Assembly: GCF_028554725.1 (NCBI RefSeq)
Contig: NC_071670.1
Location: 55,086,501-55,150,500, forward strand
Source: Zeugodacus cucurbitae
Lineage: Eukaryota > Arthropoda > Insecta > Diptera > Tephritidae
Reading direction: 5' to 3'
DNA length: 64,000 nucleotides
Shown here: positions 23,400 to 36,393 of the stretch, one piece after another
Layout: each line of letters opens with the position of its first letter
How positions within the stretch are numbered: the first letter of the stretch is position 1
Made by a program: the position numbers and the translations under genes
The notes under the pieces: generated by a model
What the model saw: only the letters and a program-made list of their open reading frames with translations
The model's database searches: none
What the model was told of the DNA's origin: nothing

Positions 23400-25510
23400 T
23401 GTGATATGAAGAATCGGATATCATGATTCTTAAATTAATTTAAATCAAGACTAGTGAGACCTTAATCTTCAGAGTCTTTGAGGGCAGCATACAGATTAAT
23501 ATGTTTAGACTCCTAAGGAAGTGATCTTATGATCCTAAAATGCTGTCTAACTTGCTGTCTCAGACATCCGATGTCCCTTATTAAACCCGAAAATATGAGT
23601 TATATGAGCTCCGGGTACAAAAAGTTGGTCGATTATTTTCAAATGAAGGATTACACCAGGGTTTTACTGACTTATATGTTGGAAGGAGAAAAACCTTTGT
23701 CGAGAGAGTATTTATTTTATCGCATTAAAACCCGAGTTCCCATCAAAACGTTAATCAAATCTGCATTGTAGACTCTTTGAGTAAAAGCGAAATTCAATCT
23801 CAAAGGATATCCGAATAATGTGGGCTTGCAGACAGTCAAAAGGCAAATAAAAGGAAGTGTCTGGATGTACGTTCAATAGCCTACATACCAAGCTGGGCGA
23901 AAGGGAAAATCAGTCAGAATATTAAAAAGAAAACAAGTTTGTAGATCACACCGGATCAATGCGTATATTTCTCTTATTACTCTAATCGAAAGCGCCAATC
24001 AACGGTCAAAGTCGCGTGAGATACACCAACTAAGTATGCAAGTAGGTACACCAAAGAAAAAAACTATCAACAAAATGCTTAAGAGACCTCCTAACCCATA
24101 TTACGAGCAGCCATCCGCACCTGTAAAAGGTAAAAATCAAAATCAAGCCAAACCAAATCAAACCGAACCAACCTGTGCGCACGACTATGCGACGACCAGC
24201 CATGCGATAAAGGCAATACGACAATATGGGGAGATGCGACGCGTTGTTGGCGCATGCGTAAATGCACATACGCAATGAAGGAAATAAAGAAAACCGCGAT
24301 GCCACATTTGTGGCAATTGCTGTCGTTGTCGCTGCCGTTGCTGGTGCAGCAGTGACATGATGACAGGTTTTGGCGTGCAACCGAGACAACTTTTACGTCG
24401 CCTTCAATGTGGGTATATACATATGTATGTGTGCCAGTAAGTGTGTTTAGATGCACCGACTAGTCCACATTCATTCTCGTTGCTGTTGTTGTTATGCTTC
24501 TACTTATTGTAGTTCAGTGCTCATGTGGTAGGCATTGAGGATGAGGAGCAGACGAATTAGGGAAACACTTTACACACATTGTTGGTGTTGGTGTTTGTTG
24601 ACGGTAGTTGCGGTGCACTGAAATGCCAATTGGCGAACGCATTGCCGCTGCGATTTCGCCATGAACTTGAAGCTAATGGGCGCACACGCACTTCAAAGCC
24701 ATCGCAATGTAAACACGCTCTCACATACATATTTATATGTATGTACGTACGTATATTTGTATGTATGTTTCTGTTTGTATATGCGGTTGAATGGTCATAT
24801 GCAGCCATAGCTACTTAAAAGCAGTCAATGAAACCAATATCAATATACGTTGGTACGATTTTATGGCATCCAGTGGCATTACGATGTTCTGTAAAAGTTT
24901 CCGAAATAAAATGAATGGAAAATGGGAAATTAAATTCTCAAGACTCGTTGCGGTTTAATAATTTCTTCATAATTTATAGTTATGTTGCATTTACGGATAA
25001 TTATTTGGTTTAACAGACAGCTACAAAGTCTTAAGTCTGAAAATACTCTCTATATGAAGTGATCTGAAGATAGAGTAGAAGTTAAAGATGCGACAGTTTT
25101 TAGAACATTTGCCCCATTTTGAAGGGATAATAGTCTTATAGCCTATATTTTTTGCAAATTTCATAATTAGGTCATCATCAAGACCGGATTTTCTAAACTT
25201 CGTTTCAGGATTACAGAAGTATATGTTGTCCCAAACTAAGAAGATTTTCAACCTGTCTCTATATTCACGGTCAGCCTGCTATTTTCATATATCCATTTTA
25301 TATGCTCATTAACTTTTAGATATTGATTAAGACTAGGAAGATGTTAATATGTATTATTCAGTATTATCGTCGCGAAAAGTATTGAGGCAATTAAGCTGTT
25401 AATTGATTTGTATGGTTATTTGAGAACAATTGGAGTTTCATATGCTGGCATCTTGTCCAAATAGGTCTCTGTTTGGTCATAATACTATTTAAAATCATTT
25501 CTAATTTTTC
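23400..25510. other. non-coding; microsatellite-rich island at 24000-24830
   Basis: No domain-bearing frame. 24000-24830 carries GTATG runs, GTT repeats and CpG-containing stretches. The 119-codon and 121-codon minus-strand frames there overlap in two registers, which argues against coding. 23529-23771 has an 80-codon frame of unknown origin. Confidence 0.35.
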
Positions 25511-25519
25511 AAGGAGGCA

Positions 25520-26613
25520 AATTTATTGTTGGCTATCTACAATGGACCAGATATTCACCATGCGCCAAATCTTGGAAAAGACCCGAGAGAGAAGAATCGA
25601 TACTCACCATCATTTTATCGATTTTAAAGCTGCCTTCGATAGCACGAAAAGGAGCTGCCTTTATGCCGCGATGTCTGAATTTGGTATCCCTGCAAAACTA
25701 ATACGGCTATGTAAGCTGACGTTGAGCAACACCAAAAGCTCCGTCAGGATCGAGAAGGACCTCTCCGAGCCGTTCGATACCAAACGAGGCTTCAGACAGG
25801 GTGACTCACTATCGTGAGACTTCTTCAATCTATTGCTGAAAAAAAATAATACGAGCTGCAGAACTAAATAGAGAGGATACAATCTTCTACAAGAGTGTAC
25901 AGCTCCTGGCGTATGCCGATGATATTGATATCATCGGAAGCAACAACCGCGCCGTTTGTTCTGCGTTTTCCAGACTGGATAAAGAAGCGAAGCGTATGGG
26001 TCTGGTGGTGAATGAGGACAAGACGAAATATCTCCTGTCATCAAACAAACAGTCAGCGCACTCGCGTCTTGGCTCCCACGTCACTGTTGACAGTCATAAC
26101 TTTGAAGTTGTAGATAATTTCGTTTATCTGGGAACCAGCATTAACAACACCAACAATGTCAGCCTTGAAATCCAACGCAGAATCACTCTTGCCAACAGGT
26201 GCTACTTTGGACTGAGTAGGCAATTGAAAAGTAAAGTCCTCTCTCGACGAACCAAAATCAAACTCTATAAGTCGCTCATTATTCCCGTCCTGATGTATGG
26301 CGCTGAAGCGTGGACGATGACAACATCCGATGAGACGACTCTTGGGGTTTTCGAAAGAAAGATTTTGCGCAAGATTTATGGTCCTCTAAACATTGGCAAC
26401 GGCGAATACCGCAGACGATGGAACGATGAGCTGTACGATTTATACGACGACATTGACATAGTTCAGCGAATAAAAGGAAGAGGACGACCTCCACTCCGGT
26501 GGAAAGACCAAGTGCAAAGTGACCTGGCTTCATTTGATGTTTCCAGTTGGCGCCTAAAAGCAAAAAGGAGGAATGAGTGGCGCGCTCTGGTGGATACGGC
26601 TATAATCGCTTAA
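25520..26613 (+). mobile_element. non-LTR retrotransposon reverse transcriptase, 5'-truncated and broken
   Basis: Reverse transcriptase blocks run in order: FIDFKAAFDS (catalytic block A), GIPAKLIRL, then SVRIEKDLSEPFDTKRGFRQ and GDSLS. Next is the YADD box in LLAYADDIDIIGS (25903-25941), then MGLVVNEDKTKYLLSS and FVYLGTSIN, and a C-terminal part with LYKSLIIPVLMYGAEAWT and RRRWNDELYDLY, ending DTAIIA and a stop at 26613. A TGA at about 25816 replaces a sense codon right after GDSLS, and a frame shift follows at an A8 run (25841-25848). From 25996 the frame is open for 205 codons. The endonuclease is missing, as in a dead-on-arrival LINE copy. Confidence 0.85.
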
Positions 26614-26635
26614 AGCGTTTCCTACGCTATATATA

Positions 26636-26870
26636 TGTTCAAAAAGTAACGGGAATTTAAAATTTGTCAAAAACTGATGTCTGCAGTATCATAAAACTTT
26701 CAGCTGTATTCATTGTATACTTTGTCTGTAGTATCCGCTAAGGTTGGGTGTGTTTTTATGAGCTTGGTGATTTTGGTTTCTTAAAAGCTTACACTTCGTT
26801 GCTTGTTCGTGAATTCTTCACCAAAAACTATACAGTAAGTGCCTCAACTCTCATATTTGCCAGACATGCG
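26636..26870 (+). mobile_element. second mariner family, fragment B
   Basis: The end TGTTCAAAAAGTAACGGGAAT is shared with the copies at 16273 and 30917 but in the opposite orientation to both. The fragment reads FLKAYTSLLVREFFTKNYT, matching the HTSLLVREFLTKPRTV block of the 30917 copy (the region after the second catalytic Asp). It begins 22 bases after the LINE stop, so one element inserted beside or into the tail of the other. Confidence 0.7.
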
Positions 26871-27103
26871 ACAAAATATGATATTACATTTATGGATATG
26901 GATTTCATAAATTGTGTAACAAAGGCATGGGATACAGACTTCAAGAGCCAAACAATAGCAAAGTGTAACAAACAAAATTACATTATACATGTTTTAATGT
27001 ATTTAAATAAAACTGTTTGCTAAGTAAATAACTAAAACTGTGGGTAAATTTATATATTATAGCTTTTTGAAAAATTTATGTTTTAATGAAAATTTCTATT
27101 ATT

Positions 27104-27168
27104 CGATGTCTCTCTAACTGAAATTTTTTTAGTGGATTATGGTGATTCGAGTTAGAGAAGTTCCACTG
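27104..27168 (+). repeat. TA-flanked inverted-repeat element, half copy
   Basis: Matches the right half of the elements at 29895 and 63587, including TCTCTCTAAC, GTGGATTATGGTGATTCGAG and the end GTTCCACTG followed by TA. The left half is missing. Confidence 0.75.
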
Positions 27169-27179
27169 TAACATTATCT

Positions 27180-29880
27180 AGTTAATGAATCAAGGATTTT
27201 GTATACTTTTATTACAACTAGTTTTATTGAGTCATCTATGGCGAAAATTTTACAAAAAAGTGAATATTTTCTGATAAAAAGTCTGTCAAAATTCTAATTT
27301 AAATATTTTCTTATTTCCTTCGTTCATTAACTACATTTATCCATGAAATTTTGAAATAAAAATTTCACAAAAATATTGTTTAAACATGTACCTTTGATAG
27401 GCTGAATTGTTTAAATGAAATATATGATTGTAAATATTAATATATTACCCTTGTTTTCCACCTCTGAAACCCACCTAACCCACTTAGTCACTGCCTTACA
27501 GTGTACGCCAACAACATAAAATCCGTAAATTCACGAAGCACATAATGCTAAAATAATCGAAAGTGTTAAATTTGAACGAAAGTGATGAAAGTATTATTAA
27601 ATTCAAATATTTTAGAAGAATTTCACTTTCCTGAACTACTTTAGCGAGGTATTAAAAAATAAAATCAATAAAAATTGCCTAACTCGTTATAATAAAGCGA
27701 AATGAAGTAGATGATAAAAAAATGTTTACTTAAGTAATTTCGTTAAGGTCATTTGAACAAGGCTATTTCATTAACAAATAAATGAAAGTTTTTAATTCTA
27801 ACGGGTATTACATGCCCTAGTAGTGATTGGAAATGCAATCATGTATAGAAACATATACATACATATATATTTGTATGTGTATGTGTTTCTATAGACCGCA
27901 TTTTAAATAAAAACTGCAAACAATCAATTTAACGGTATTTTTCCATTTACAACATACAATTGTAATTTCCCAAAAGGTCTTACCGGCATTGTTGTAATTA
28001 TAGTATACTTTCTGCCTTTTCTATGTATTTGTTGCTGACAGACACTATTGCTGTTGTTGTCGCATTGCTTGAAGTTGTTGTTGTTTTATTTTATGTTGTT
28101 GTTAATGTTTTATGCTGTTGTTATTGTTGTTTTAACTTAAAAGCGAACGAAGAAGCGTTTGACAGCCAATAAGTACTTAACTCAACATAAGAAGTTGCAA
28201 GTGTATGTTTATAAGATACATACTTGTATACATATGTATATATATATATGTATATGTATGTGAGTTTGTATGCATAGCTAACAACAACTATTGGAATGTT
28301 TGAAAAAAAATCTATTTGAATTTGCAATTTACAAGTCGAGACGCAGCGTCTCGAACACTACTTTCTTATTTCACCCGGCAACATATGTATCTGCAATATG
28401 TGTATATACACATGTGTGTTGCAACCAATAACAAATAGTCGTAGCAATGTACTTCCCTTGGTAAATAGTACTAGCAGCTGGCCGTCAATAAACAGCTAAC
28501 ATTTGCTAACAACCACAACAACTGCAATTGCAGCCACAACACAGACATCATTCTAAATGTAGCTAAACACCTTGTGCGCCTGCAACATGTGTACATACAT
28601 ACATAAGTGTATGTATATTGTCATGTTGTTGTACTTTGTACGTTATTTGCGCAAGCGCGCAATTCGCACGCGGCGCATATTTTGAATGTTAACAGTACAA
28701 TACAAGTATATATGTATGTATATATGTATGCAAGTACATCGCTGTCAGAGATGATGTTGCCAGCGAGTGGCGAGTGAAGTATATTTGTCTATTTGCGCGT
28801 AAGTGATTGTTGGCTTTGCGTGTTTATATGCGTAACTACACCCACTTTCTCATGTGGGGAAAAGTGTTTGTCAGCAGCAGCAATAGCAGTCAGCAATAAC
28901 AACAACAAATAATAACAATGAGACATGTAAATAATGGCAAAAGTTATTTTTTCTAAACACACATACACACAGCGTTGTACTTGCCAGAACACAACAAAAA
29001 AATTGTGAAATAAGGTACAAAGGAAGAAAGAAAAAATAGAAAATAGTGGAAAAAATACAAATAAAATCTGTGCACGTCCACTTAGCTTCATTTAAAAATT
29101 GGGAGAAATTGTAGCGCAGCCGTGAGGGCTCATCTTAAATACATACATATGTATGTATGTATGTATGAAGAAGGTTGCTTTTACCTACTTATCTGCAAAT
29201 CTAAAATGCCGATGGGCCCATTGACACTTGTGCGCAAATGATGTTGTTTTTTTACTTGGTTGTATAGCTAATTTGGACAGCCAATCAATTATGTAAATAT
29301 TTAAGGTGTATGAAGAAATTCACTTTCTGCGATTAATGTGTGAGCATCGTGATGGCTTCATGCTTCATTTGCGGTAAATGATTTTTGATAAAAATTTGTT
29401 TGGATATAAATACTATAATAGCAATGAAATATAAAAATGTATAGATATTGGCTATGAAAGAAATTATCAATAACACTGTTCAACACTCGGCGGAGTATTG
29501 AACCAAACTTACTTTTTCCGGGAGATTGAGTCATAAGTAAAAGTCGTATATTCTTCGATTTTCGAAGTTAGCGCCCAAAATCGAAATATTTGCCTTCGAA
29601 ATTCGAAAAAACGCTTATTTAAAGAATATTAATAATTGCAGTACTAAACAATCCAAATCTAAATTTTCTTCTTAATTCAATGGTGTATAAAGAGATTCGG
29701 TGAAGCTAATGTGCCAAATTATGTCAGTTTTCGAAATGTAAAATTTCAATTTTTTTTCAAAAATCCAACTTCGACCCCTTTTATCATCACTCATAAAGCT
29801 TGATCGTAAAATCATATACACCGTACTATATATGCATACTTTAACTAATAATGACGTTTCCAGTAATCTAAATTTCGAAC
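27180..29880. other. non-coding, microsatellite-rich
   Basis: 27180-27960 is very A+T-rich. 27980-29100 has GTT/CAA repeats, ATAC/TATG runs and (TA)n-like stretches near 28240. 29400-29880 is A+T-rich with several short TTCGAA-type palindromes near 29560-29610. No gene is supported. Confidence 0.4.
29151..29167 (+). repeat. (GTAT)n microsatellite
   Basis: Four GTAT units preceded by ACATACATAT, so the whole reads as a near-perfect palindrome. Confidence 0.85.
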
Positions 29881-29894
29881 TTCGAATCCAAATA

Positions 29895-30063
29895 CAGTGG
29901 AACTTCTCTAACTCGAATCACTATAATCCACAAAAAACTTCGAGTTAGAGAGACTTCCGAGTTACAGAATATAATTTGTATGAATTTTGACATCTATTGC
30001 AAATTCAATTCGAATTATGGAGAACTTCGAGTTAGAGCAGTTCGAGTTATGGAAGTTCAACTG
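29895..30063. repeat. TA-flanked inverted-repeat element (MITE), complete, 169 bp
   Basis: Starts CAGTGGAACTTCTCTAACTC and ends with the near-complement GAGTTATGGAAGTTCAACTG. A TA on each side (29893-29894, 30064-30065) is the target duplication of the Tc1/mariner/pogo superfamily. The CAGT(T/G)GAAC end resembles pogo/Tigger ends. No coding capacity. Confidence 0.85.
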
Positions 30064-30069
30064 TATTTC

Positions 30070-30910
30070 GATTTTGGTGGCTAATTTCAGAAATAGGAGA
30101 ATCTCTCCGATCTCCAGGAATCATTTGGTTCAATACCCAGAAAAAAATCGTTTTTGCGGTATATTATAATATAAGCATATATATAGAGTGTTCATTAGAG
30201 CTATATACTTTCCTAGAACTAGCTGTCAAGGTTATGACATGTATGTGACATTTCTGTTCTATCTACCTTGACTTCGTGTCCAAACTTCGTATCACATTTA
30301 AACTTATATTTTTTCAGTTAATTCTCATTCAGCCACAAGGAAACGGACACTTTACCAATTTTGATCCTAAAAGCGCCCTTTAATCCCGAAATAGTAACTT
30401 TTTCAACTGAATATGGAGCCAATGGTACGGTCAACGATGGATTCAACAATTTATTCGCGACTTTTCAGTTCTACATAGTCAATATAAATTGTCTAAGAGC
30501 TATGTAAATAACTTCAGCAAAGTTCGTTGAACAAGCCATAGCTAAGAACTTTTTTGGATCTTAATATAATTTAAATCTACCAATTGGTCATCAAGATCAT
30601 GGTATTCAATTTAATTGCCTATGATGATAAACTATCGATAGTTGGCGGGTTGCTAGTAAGAAGAGAACAGAGTAAGAGTAACAGAGTGTTAGTAAGAGAG
30701 ATTTTGGAGAAGTATTGAAAAACGCTCGACATGAGCGTGGCATAAGATAGTGGCAATGTATCCATATGAGCAAAACTCTTTTCAAATCACTTTAAATTTA
30801 TCGTAGATGAGCACTTATGATGGAAATCTATATAAGTAGACGCCCTTTTTATTGAAAGAACCTGTATTGATCCCATGTATCTATAATCAACAAATTTGAT
30901 TCCAAAGATC
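30070..30910. other. A+T-rich non-coding sequence
   Basis: No frame of note and no recognised element. A short AGAGTAAGAG-type repeat lies at 30655-30705. Confidence 0.4.
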
Positions 30911-30916
30911 CAAGCT

Positions 30917-32880
30917 GTGTGTTCAAAAAATAACGGTAATATTGGTTTTTTGAGAAAACCATTCCTCTACATTAATGTTGTCGCCTTTAAAATGTATCCC
31001 CATTCGATATTATACACCTATGATAGCGCTTCTTTCATTCATCGAAATACATCGTAAACTTGATTTTTGGGATAACCTGTTGAAGGAGCTAAGAAATATG
31101 AAAAAGACACACGGAGCCATGTCTGGTGAATATGGAGGCTGGGGCATCGTTACAGTGCGAGGTTTGGTCAAGAATTCACGAACAAGCAAGGAAGTGTGAG
31201 CTATTAACAAACTCGCCAAGCTCATAAAAACACGTCTAACTTCAGTGGCTGCTACAGACAAAGTAGCAATGAATACATTGTTGTAAACCTTGATCTATTC
31301 CTGAGCGAATGAAGCTAGAAATATGGCGGAGAAATACGCAAATGAACTGAAGACTCGCAGTAGTCGAAAGTATTTACACACATTTTTTTGCGTCAAAAGT
31401 ATTTAAACACGGCGATTTAGCCTTTATCCTTGGATTTGGTTTGAGCAAGAGTAGTAATTGGATTGTATGGCATTTAAAACAAACTAACTCAGCCTTAAAA
31501 TATAAAAATTGGTAAATAAATTAAGGATTATAACTAGATCGGAGATTGTTACTAAGTTTAAGACTGGGGTTTCGGCTTCGGAGTTAGTAAAAATTTATAG
31601 AATTTAAAGGAATACTGTTTATATTATTATTAAAAAGAAGTAGACGAACAATTGCAAGGATACTTTAAAGAGAACTGGGCAGAAACCTGTGATAACTCCA
31701 AGATAATGTAGAAGATTAGTAGGAACTGTCATACAAAATCCCACAATTAGTCCTCTTAATATTGCAGCACCATCGAATCAGCATATTGCATGAACAGTCA
31801 ATGATGCTCCACTGCTTAGGACATTAAAAAAATTAACATAAATGCCTACGTTGTGCATAAAGTGGTCAATATTTCCAAAACCGATCCTATTCCAAAAAAA
31901 ATTTGCCATAGATTGCATCCTAAAGCCTGTCGTGGGCAGATAAGGGTAATTTTTAGTTCCAGGGCTTCTTTAGTAAACGCTTTTTGCATTTACCACGTGA
32001 GAAGAAAAATGATGCAGTTTAGGTGCTAAACAGAGTCAGAGGTGACATTATCATTTTTTGGGGAGTTTTCCTTACTTAAGTTCTGGAGATTTGGTACTAA
32101 TTTAGGGATCCTACATCATCCGGATATATAAAAAATCGTATGACCATTTCATTGTAGTGGTTTGTCGGCCTTTTCCAAATATTGACCACATTTTACAACA
32201 GGACAATGCTCCATTTCATAAAGCATCGTTACCAACAAAACGTTTAAGTGAAGCAAATCAAGTTGACCTCCGCAGAGTCCCGACCTAAACTTTATTGAAA
32301 ATATTTGGGGTTTCGTTAAATATCAGAGGTCAATTGATATAATAACCGAAAACGCCGAAATTATCGACATTTGGTCTAATTTAACAGTTAACTTAGCGCC
32401 AAAATGTGTTGAATCAATTCGGACCATAAAATAGGCTGTTATTGATGCCAAAGAGGATGTAACCAATTACGAATTTATCGCCTTAGAATAGTAACTTAGA
32501 CTAAACATTGAAATTAAAAAAAATATCATTAAAAAATGACAGGATAATCCATTTCAAGTTGTGTGTAAATACTTTTGACTACTGCGAGTCTGTAGTTCAT
32601 TTGGTTATATCTCCGCCATATTTCTAGCTATTCTAGCCAAACTGACTTCATTCGATCAGGAATAGATCAAGGTTTACAACAACATAGCATTTTGTTACCC
32701 TGCGACAACAACAACAACAACAAGCGAAAGCTTTTTGTGTGAAACATGTAAAAAAACGTCCGATGTGTAAATAATTTTGACTACCTCTGTATATCAACAT
32801 AATAAAAAATACTTGACAATTGGACTCGCCAAACCAGTGAAATTCTAATTTTTCCAATTCCCGTTATTTTTTGAACACAC
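30917..32880 (-). mobile_element. second mariner family, copy C with both ends, interrupted by a Tc1-like element
   Basis: Left end GTGTGTTCAAAAAATAACGG and right end CCGTTATTTTTTGAACACAC are near-perfect complements. On the minus strand a C-terminal transposase piece (31261-31010) reads HTSLLVREFLTKPRTV, then MPQPPYSPDMAPC, the mariner third-Asp box. Without the nested insert the element is only about 560 bp, so it had already lost the N-terminal half and the first two catalytic blocks. The insertion point is around 31281 and 32684. Confidence 0.8.
31281..32684 (+). mobile_element. Tc1-like element with long inverted repeats, nested in mariner copy C
   Basis: The ends are TTGTAAACCTTGATCTATTC and its complement. 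The inverted repeat runs about 100 bp inward, with small indels, through ATGGCGGAGA and AGTAGTCGAAAGTATTTACA. The interior is a decayed transposase: near 32197-32230 a QQDNAPFHKASLP block (second Asp) and near 32290 a DLNFIENIWGFVKY block (the Glu of DD34E). Many stops and frameshifts make it inactive. It could be two overlapping Tc1 insertions, since a second TAGTCAAAATTATTTACAC-like end lies at about 32765-32800. Confidence 0.75.
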
Positions 32881-32889
32881 TATTTATAT

Positions 32890-35800
32890 ATTTACTAAGT
32901 TCTAAATTTAAATTTACTGAAGGCAACTATAGCCGTGCTGAAGGATTTGTTTGATAAGGACAAGAACCTCTTGTCTCTCCTGTAACATCGACGATCTCCG
33001 TCTGAAAACATCTTCATGAGAAAGAACACAGAGTAACTCCATTTTTGTGAGGATGATTTGCATTATCCATAAGGTAGCTGCTCAAATAAATTTTTCTTCA
33101 ACCAAGGTTAGACGTGCGAGAAATAGGCTCGGGTTTTTCCAAATTAAATGACGTGAAGATAGATGAATCATAGATTTCATCAAACCACGCTGCCCACTTA
33201 ATTTATTATATTTTCAAATGTTTAAGCAGCAATGTCAATTTCGCTGACTGTGACAATTAGTTATGACAATAGCTGATCGATTGCTATACAGTGTTGTTTG
33301 TATGAGTGTCACGCAAATTAAATAATTTATGTGCCCACACGTTTGGGATCAGCATTAACCACAACAACAACAGCAAATAATAATAAACTTTTAAGCAAGC
33401 AACAACAGTAACAAATATTATGACAAATAGAAACTCTAAGCGTTTGAAAAATTAATGTTTCGACGCATATTTGGCACCGCTGCGGTCCAGCCACACCCGC
33501 CTCAGTGCGATGTCAACATTTTTGACGTTGCACTCACCTACCTACACCCGCATCAAGCCGCAACAGCCAACGTGCCGCAATTTAATCTCGCAGAAGTTTG
33601 TATGTGCGTCTGTATTTACAAATATTTCCAATTTCACTTGCAATTGGAAGGCGTGTGCCTAAGCACTTTCTTCCACGAGCGTGTCAAATGCCTTTTAGCG
33701 AATGTGTCAATTGCCGCGACGAAACGCCTTCAAAAGCGACACAACGCTAACGCAGATGAAGATGCTAAAACGCCGATGCTAAAATGGGTATGTGACGGCT
33801 GAGCGCGCGCGCCGGCCCCAAAGGTGGCTGCACCTGTCAAACAAAGTCATAAGTATTGCCGGAATTGAATGCGCCGTCTGCGCGATGTGTGCATGAAGCA
33901 TGCGCGCGTCCGTAGTGTATAGATGGGCGCGCGGGTAGAACGCGTTATGCGCAAACACAACTTGGCACGACGCCACCGGACGCGGTGCAACGAGAGGCGT
34001 CGCGTCGCATAAAATATGATGATGATAACAATAACTATGAAATACAAATCAATAGTGTACGGCGAAACAACTTTGTTGCCGAGATGACAAATATACTTTG
34101 GTGGACTGCTATAAGCGGACGCGTAGTAGCGCGCGGTGTGTAGCGCCGAGCGTTAGTGAGTGCGACGTGCGGCAGCGCGACACAATGGTCATAAGATTTA
34201 TGTACAAGAGAAAAAGTAATTGCTACAACTAAGCAACAACAATAAAAACGACAACAACAATAAGTAAAAAATCAATTCAGCGCTTAGTGATGCTATGACA
34301 GCGCTGGCTAATGCGTATGCGCGGCAACATACCGCGCCACCGCGTCGCGTATGAGTAACCTCAATTCGGCGCACACCCGCGCGGAACAACGCGCAAATAA
34401 AGTTTTGTCGATTTTCGATTTCATTTCATTCGTTTTCTATTTGAGCTTCTTTGATTGATGCTTTTGGCTTTCGTTATGTTTGTTGTTGTGTGTGTGTGTT
34501 TGTATCGTAAAATAAAATTTAGAAATTGAAAAGTGACAGCTGCAGCAATCACTCGGCGCAGCGCAGAAGTCATAAAATCGTAAAATACATCACTCATTCA
34601 CAGCGGTGTTTTCGATGTTATTTTGTAAACATGGAATTTAAATGCGTTAAAAGCAGCAGCCGCGCGCACACATACATTTATACACACAAACAAACAGCGC
34701 TCGTATTGATCAAGAGTCGCGCGTTGCTGTTGTTGCTTTGTAGGCGAGTGTGGGACTCGAAATTTTGTTGTTGTTGTTATAGTATTGGAAATAACTGCGC
34801 GTCAACGTAGCGTAGCGGCATTACATGCTTTTAGAAGCCGGAAGAAAATTAATTAGGCGGAAAAAACTTTTATGCTAGGGAAACTTGTGTGCGCTGAAAA
34901 TCACTGTACAGTCATAAAGTTTTTGTTTTCGAAATTCTCTCTATTATCCACTAACTGCACACTTCGATACTCATTAATGGCAATCCGTCGTACATGTGTT
35001 AAGCGGTTTTCTTTGCTATCATTTAAGTTGGCGAAGCTAAATCAAGCGCTCTGCCGGCGACTGCTGAACTCAATACCAGCTTAAGCGGTTAAAAGCCTTT
35101 TAAGGCCTATAAACTTCGAAAGTATTGAGTTGGAAGCGCTGTCAGCGCGTTTAATAAAATCGATTACGCTCTATTTTTGAGGAGGTCCGAAGCAGGTTTA
35201 TGTGGAAATGCTTACGTCTTAACCCAATAAAGTTTGCTTCCAAGAATACTGAATATTGAATTTTATACTGTATGTTACATTTCCTGCCTTGACTCGACCT
35301 ACGCAGGTTATGTCAGCAAGAATAAGGTCATTAGCGCGGGAAGTGGTGGCCTACCCCCAAAGTTTTTCTCTTAGATGTTGTTGATCAGCTATATATATAG
35401 AATGTTCTGTCCAAACAGTCCGTTCTTGGTCAGTACAGTGCAGTATCTTCTTAAATTGTCCGACCTCAAAATAATATCCCAGCTTTATTCCAACCTTAAA
35501 GATCAAGTCATTATTGAGAACGGAGGACCCCAAACTACAACGATATCAGAAAGAAATAATTTTAAATCTAAAAAGTGTGCTTAATCGCAGGATCTAGTTC
35601 TTCACTCAATGAAGTCGACGCCATTATATAGTTCGTATTCGTTCATCATTTTATTTCCCTTAAATGATATTCGAAGGTCTTTCTTATTAAAGATTGTTGT
35701 CGAAAAACTTATTAAATATTAAAATTTCAGTTTAAGAGATCCTCATTTTGAAGTGCCTACTAAGTTCGATGGAGGATTTGTTGGTCAGAGTTATTCTATG

Positions 35801-36390
35801 GTAGACCTTAAGGCTTATATTTCCCCTAATTAAAAATCGTCCAGTAAGTAATTCGGTCTTCAGAGGTTCCAGCTTTCTGTTCTGTTCGTCTGTTACCTTT
35901 CTATTCCAAGAGTTTAGCAACCGGTTTCAAGCTTCTATTGCCGAGGGGAGCTATTTTTATCTTTGGATATAATACTTTTGTTCTACCTATAAGACCAAAA
36001 TTAAAAATTACGAAAAAACAAATAATTTCAAGTCTGCTGATAACTGAAGGGATTGTTTATTTGTTTATTGTGAATATGTATAAGTAACGGTTGTTTTTTT
36101 AGACGTATCGTTTTCAATGAGACAGTTTCGGAGTTGGTCTTTTTGACAGACTTTTGAATGAATAGACTTACGCCGGAACAACTTTTATTGCTGACATCCG
36201 GCCCCAGTTGCTGCAAAAAGTGGTCGAAAATTGGGTCACCAAATAATTTTGAAAACATAATGACTAACCTTTACCTGTATAATATACTAAAGCCCACATG
36301 TCTATAAAATCACCCTTTATATAGCAAGAAGTTTTTGCTTTTAATTTTACTAAATCCTGGTTATCAAATACGCTTTATATTTATTATATT
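32890..36390. other. non-coding; CpG-rich island at 33450-34850
   Basis: 33450-34850 is clearly richer in G+C than its surroundings, with CGCGCG-type stretches (33800-34000, 34110-34190, 34320-34400) and GT/CAA repeats. It holds a 115-codon plus-strand frame (33455-33802) of unknown origin. 34860-36390 is A+T-rich with no recognised frame. The island could be a promoter region or non-coding first exon of a gene outside the window. Confidence 0.35.
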
Positions 36391-36393
36391 AGA

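Noticed and set aside
28200..28260. Regular CATACATATGTATA repeats that recall a CRISPR-like array
   Set aside because: They are ordinary fly microsatellites without spacers, and the genome is eukaryotic.
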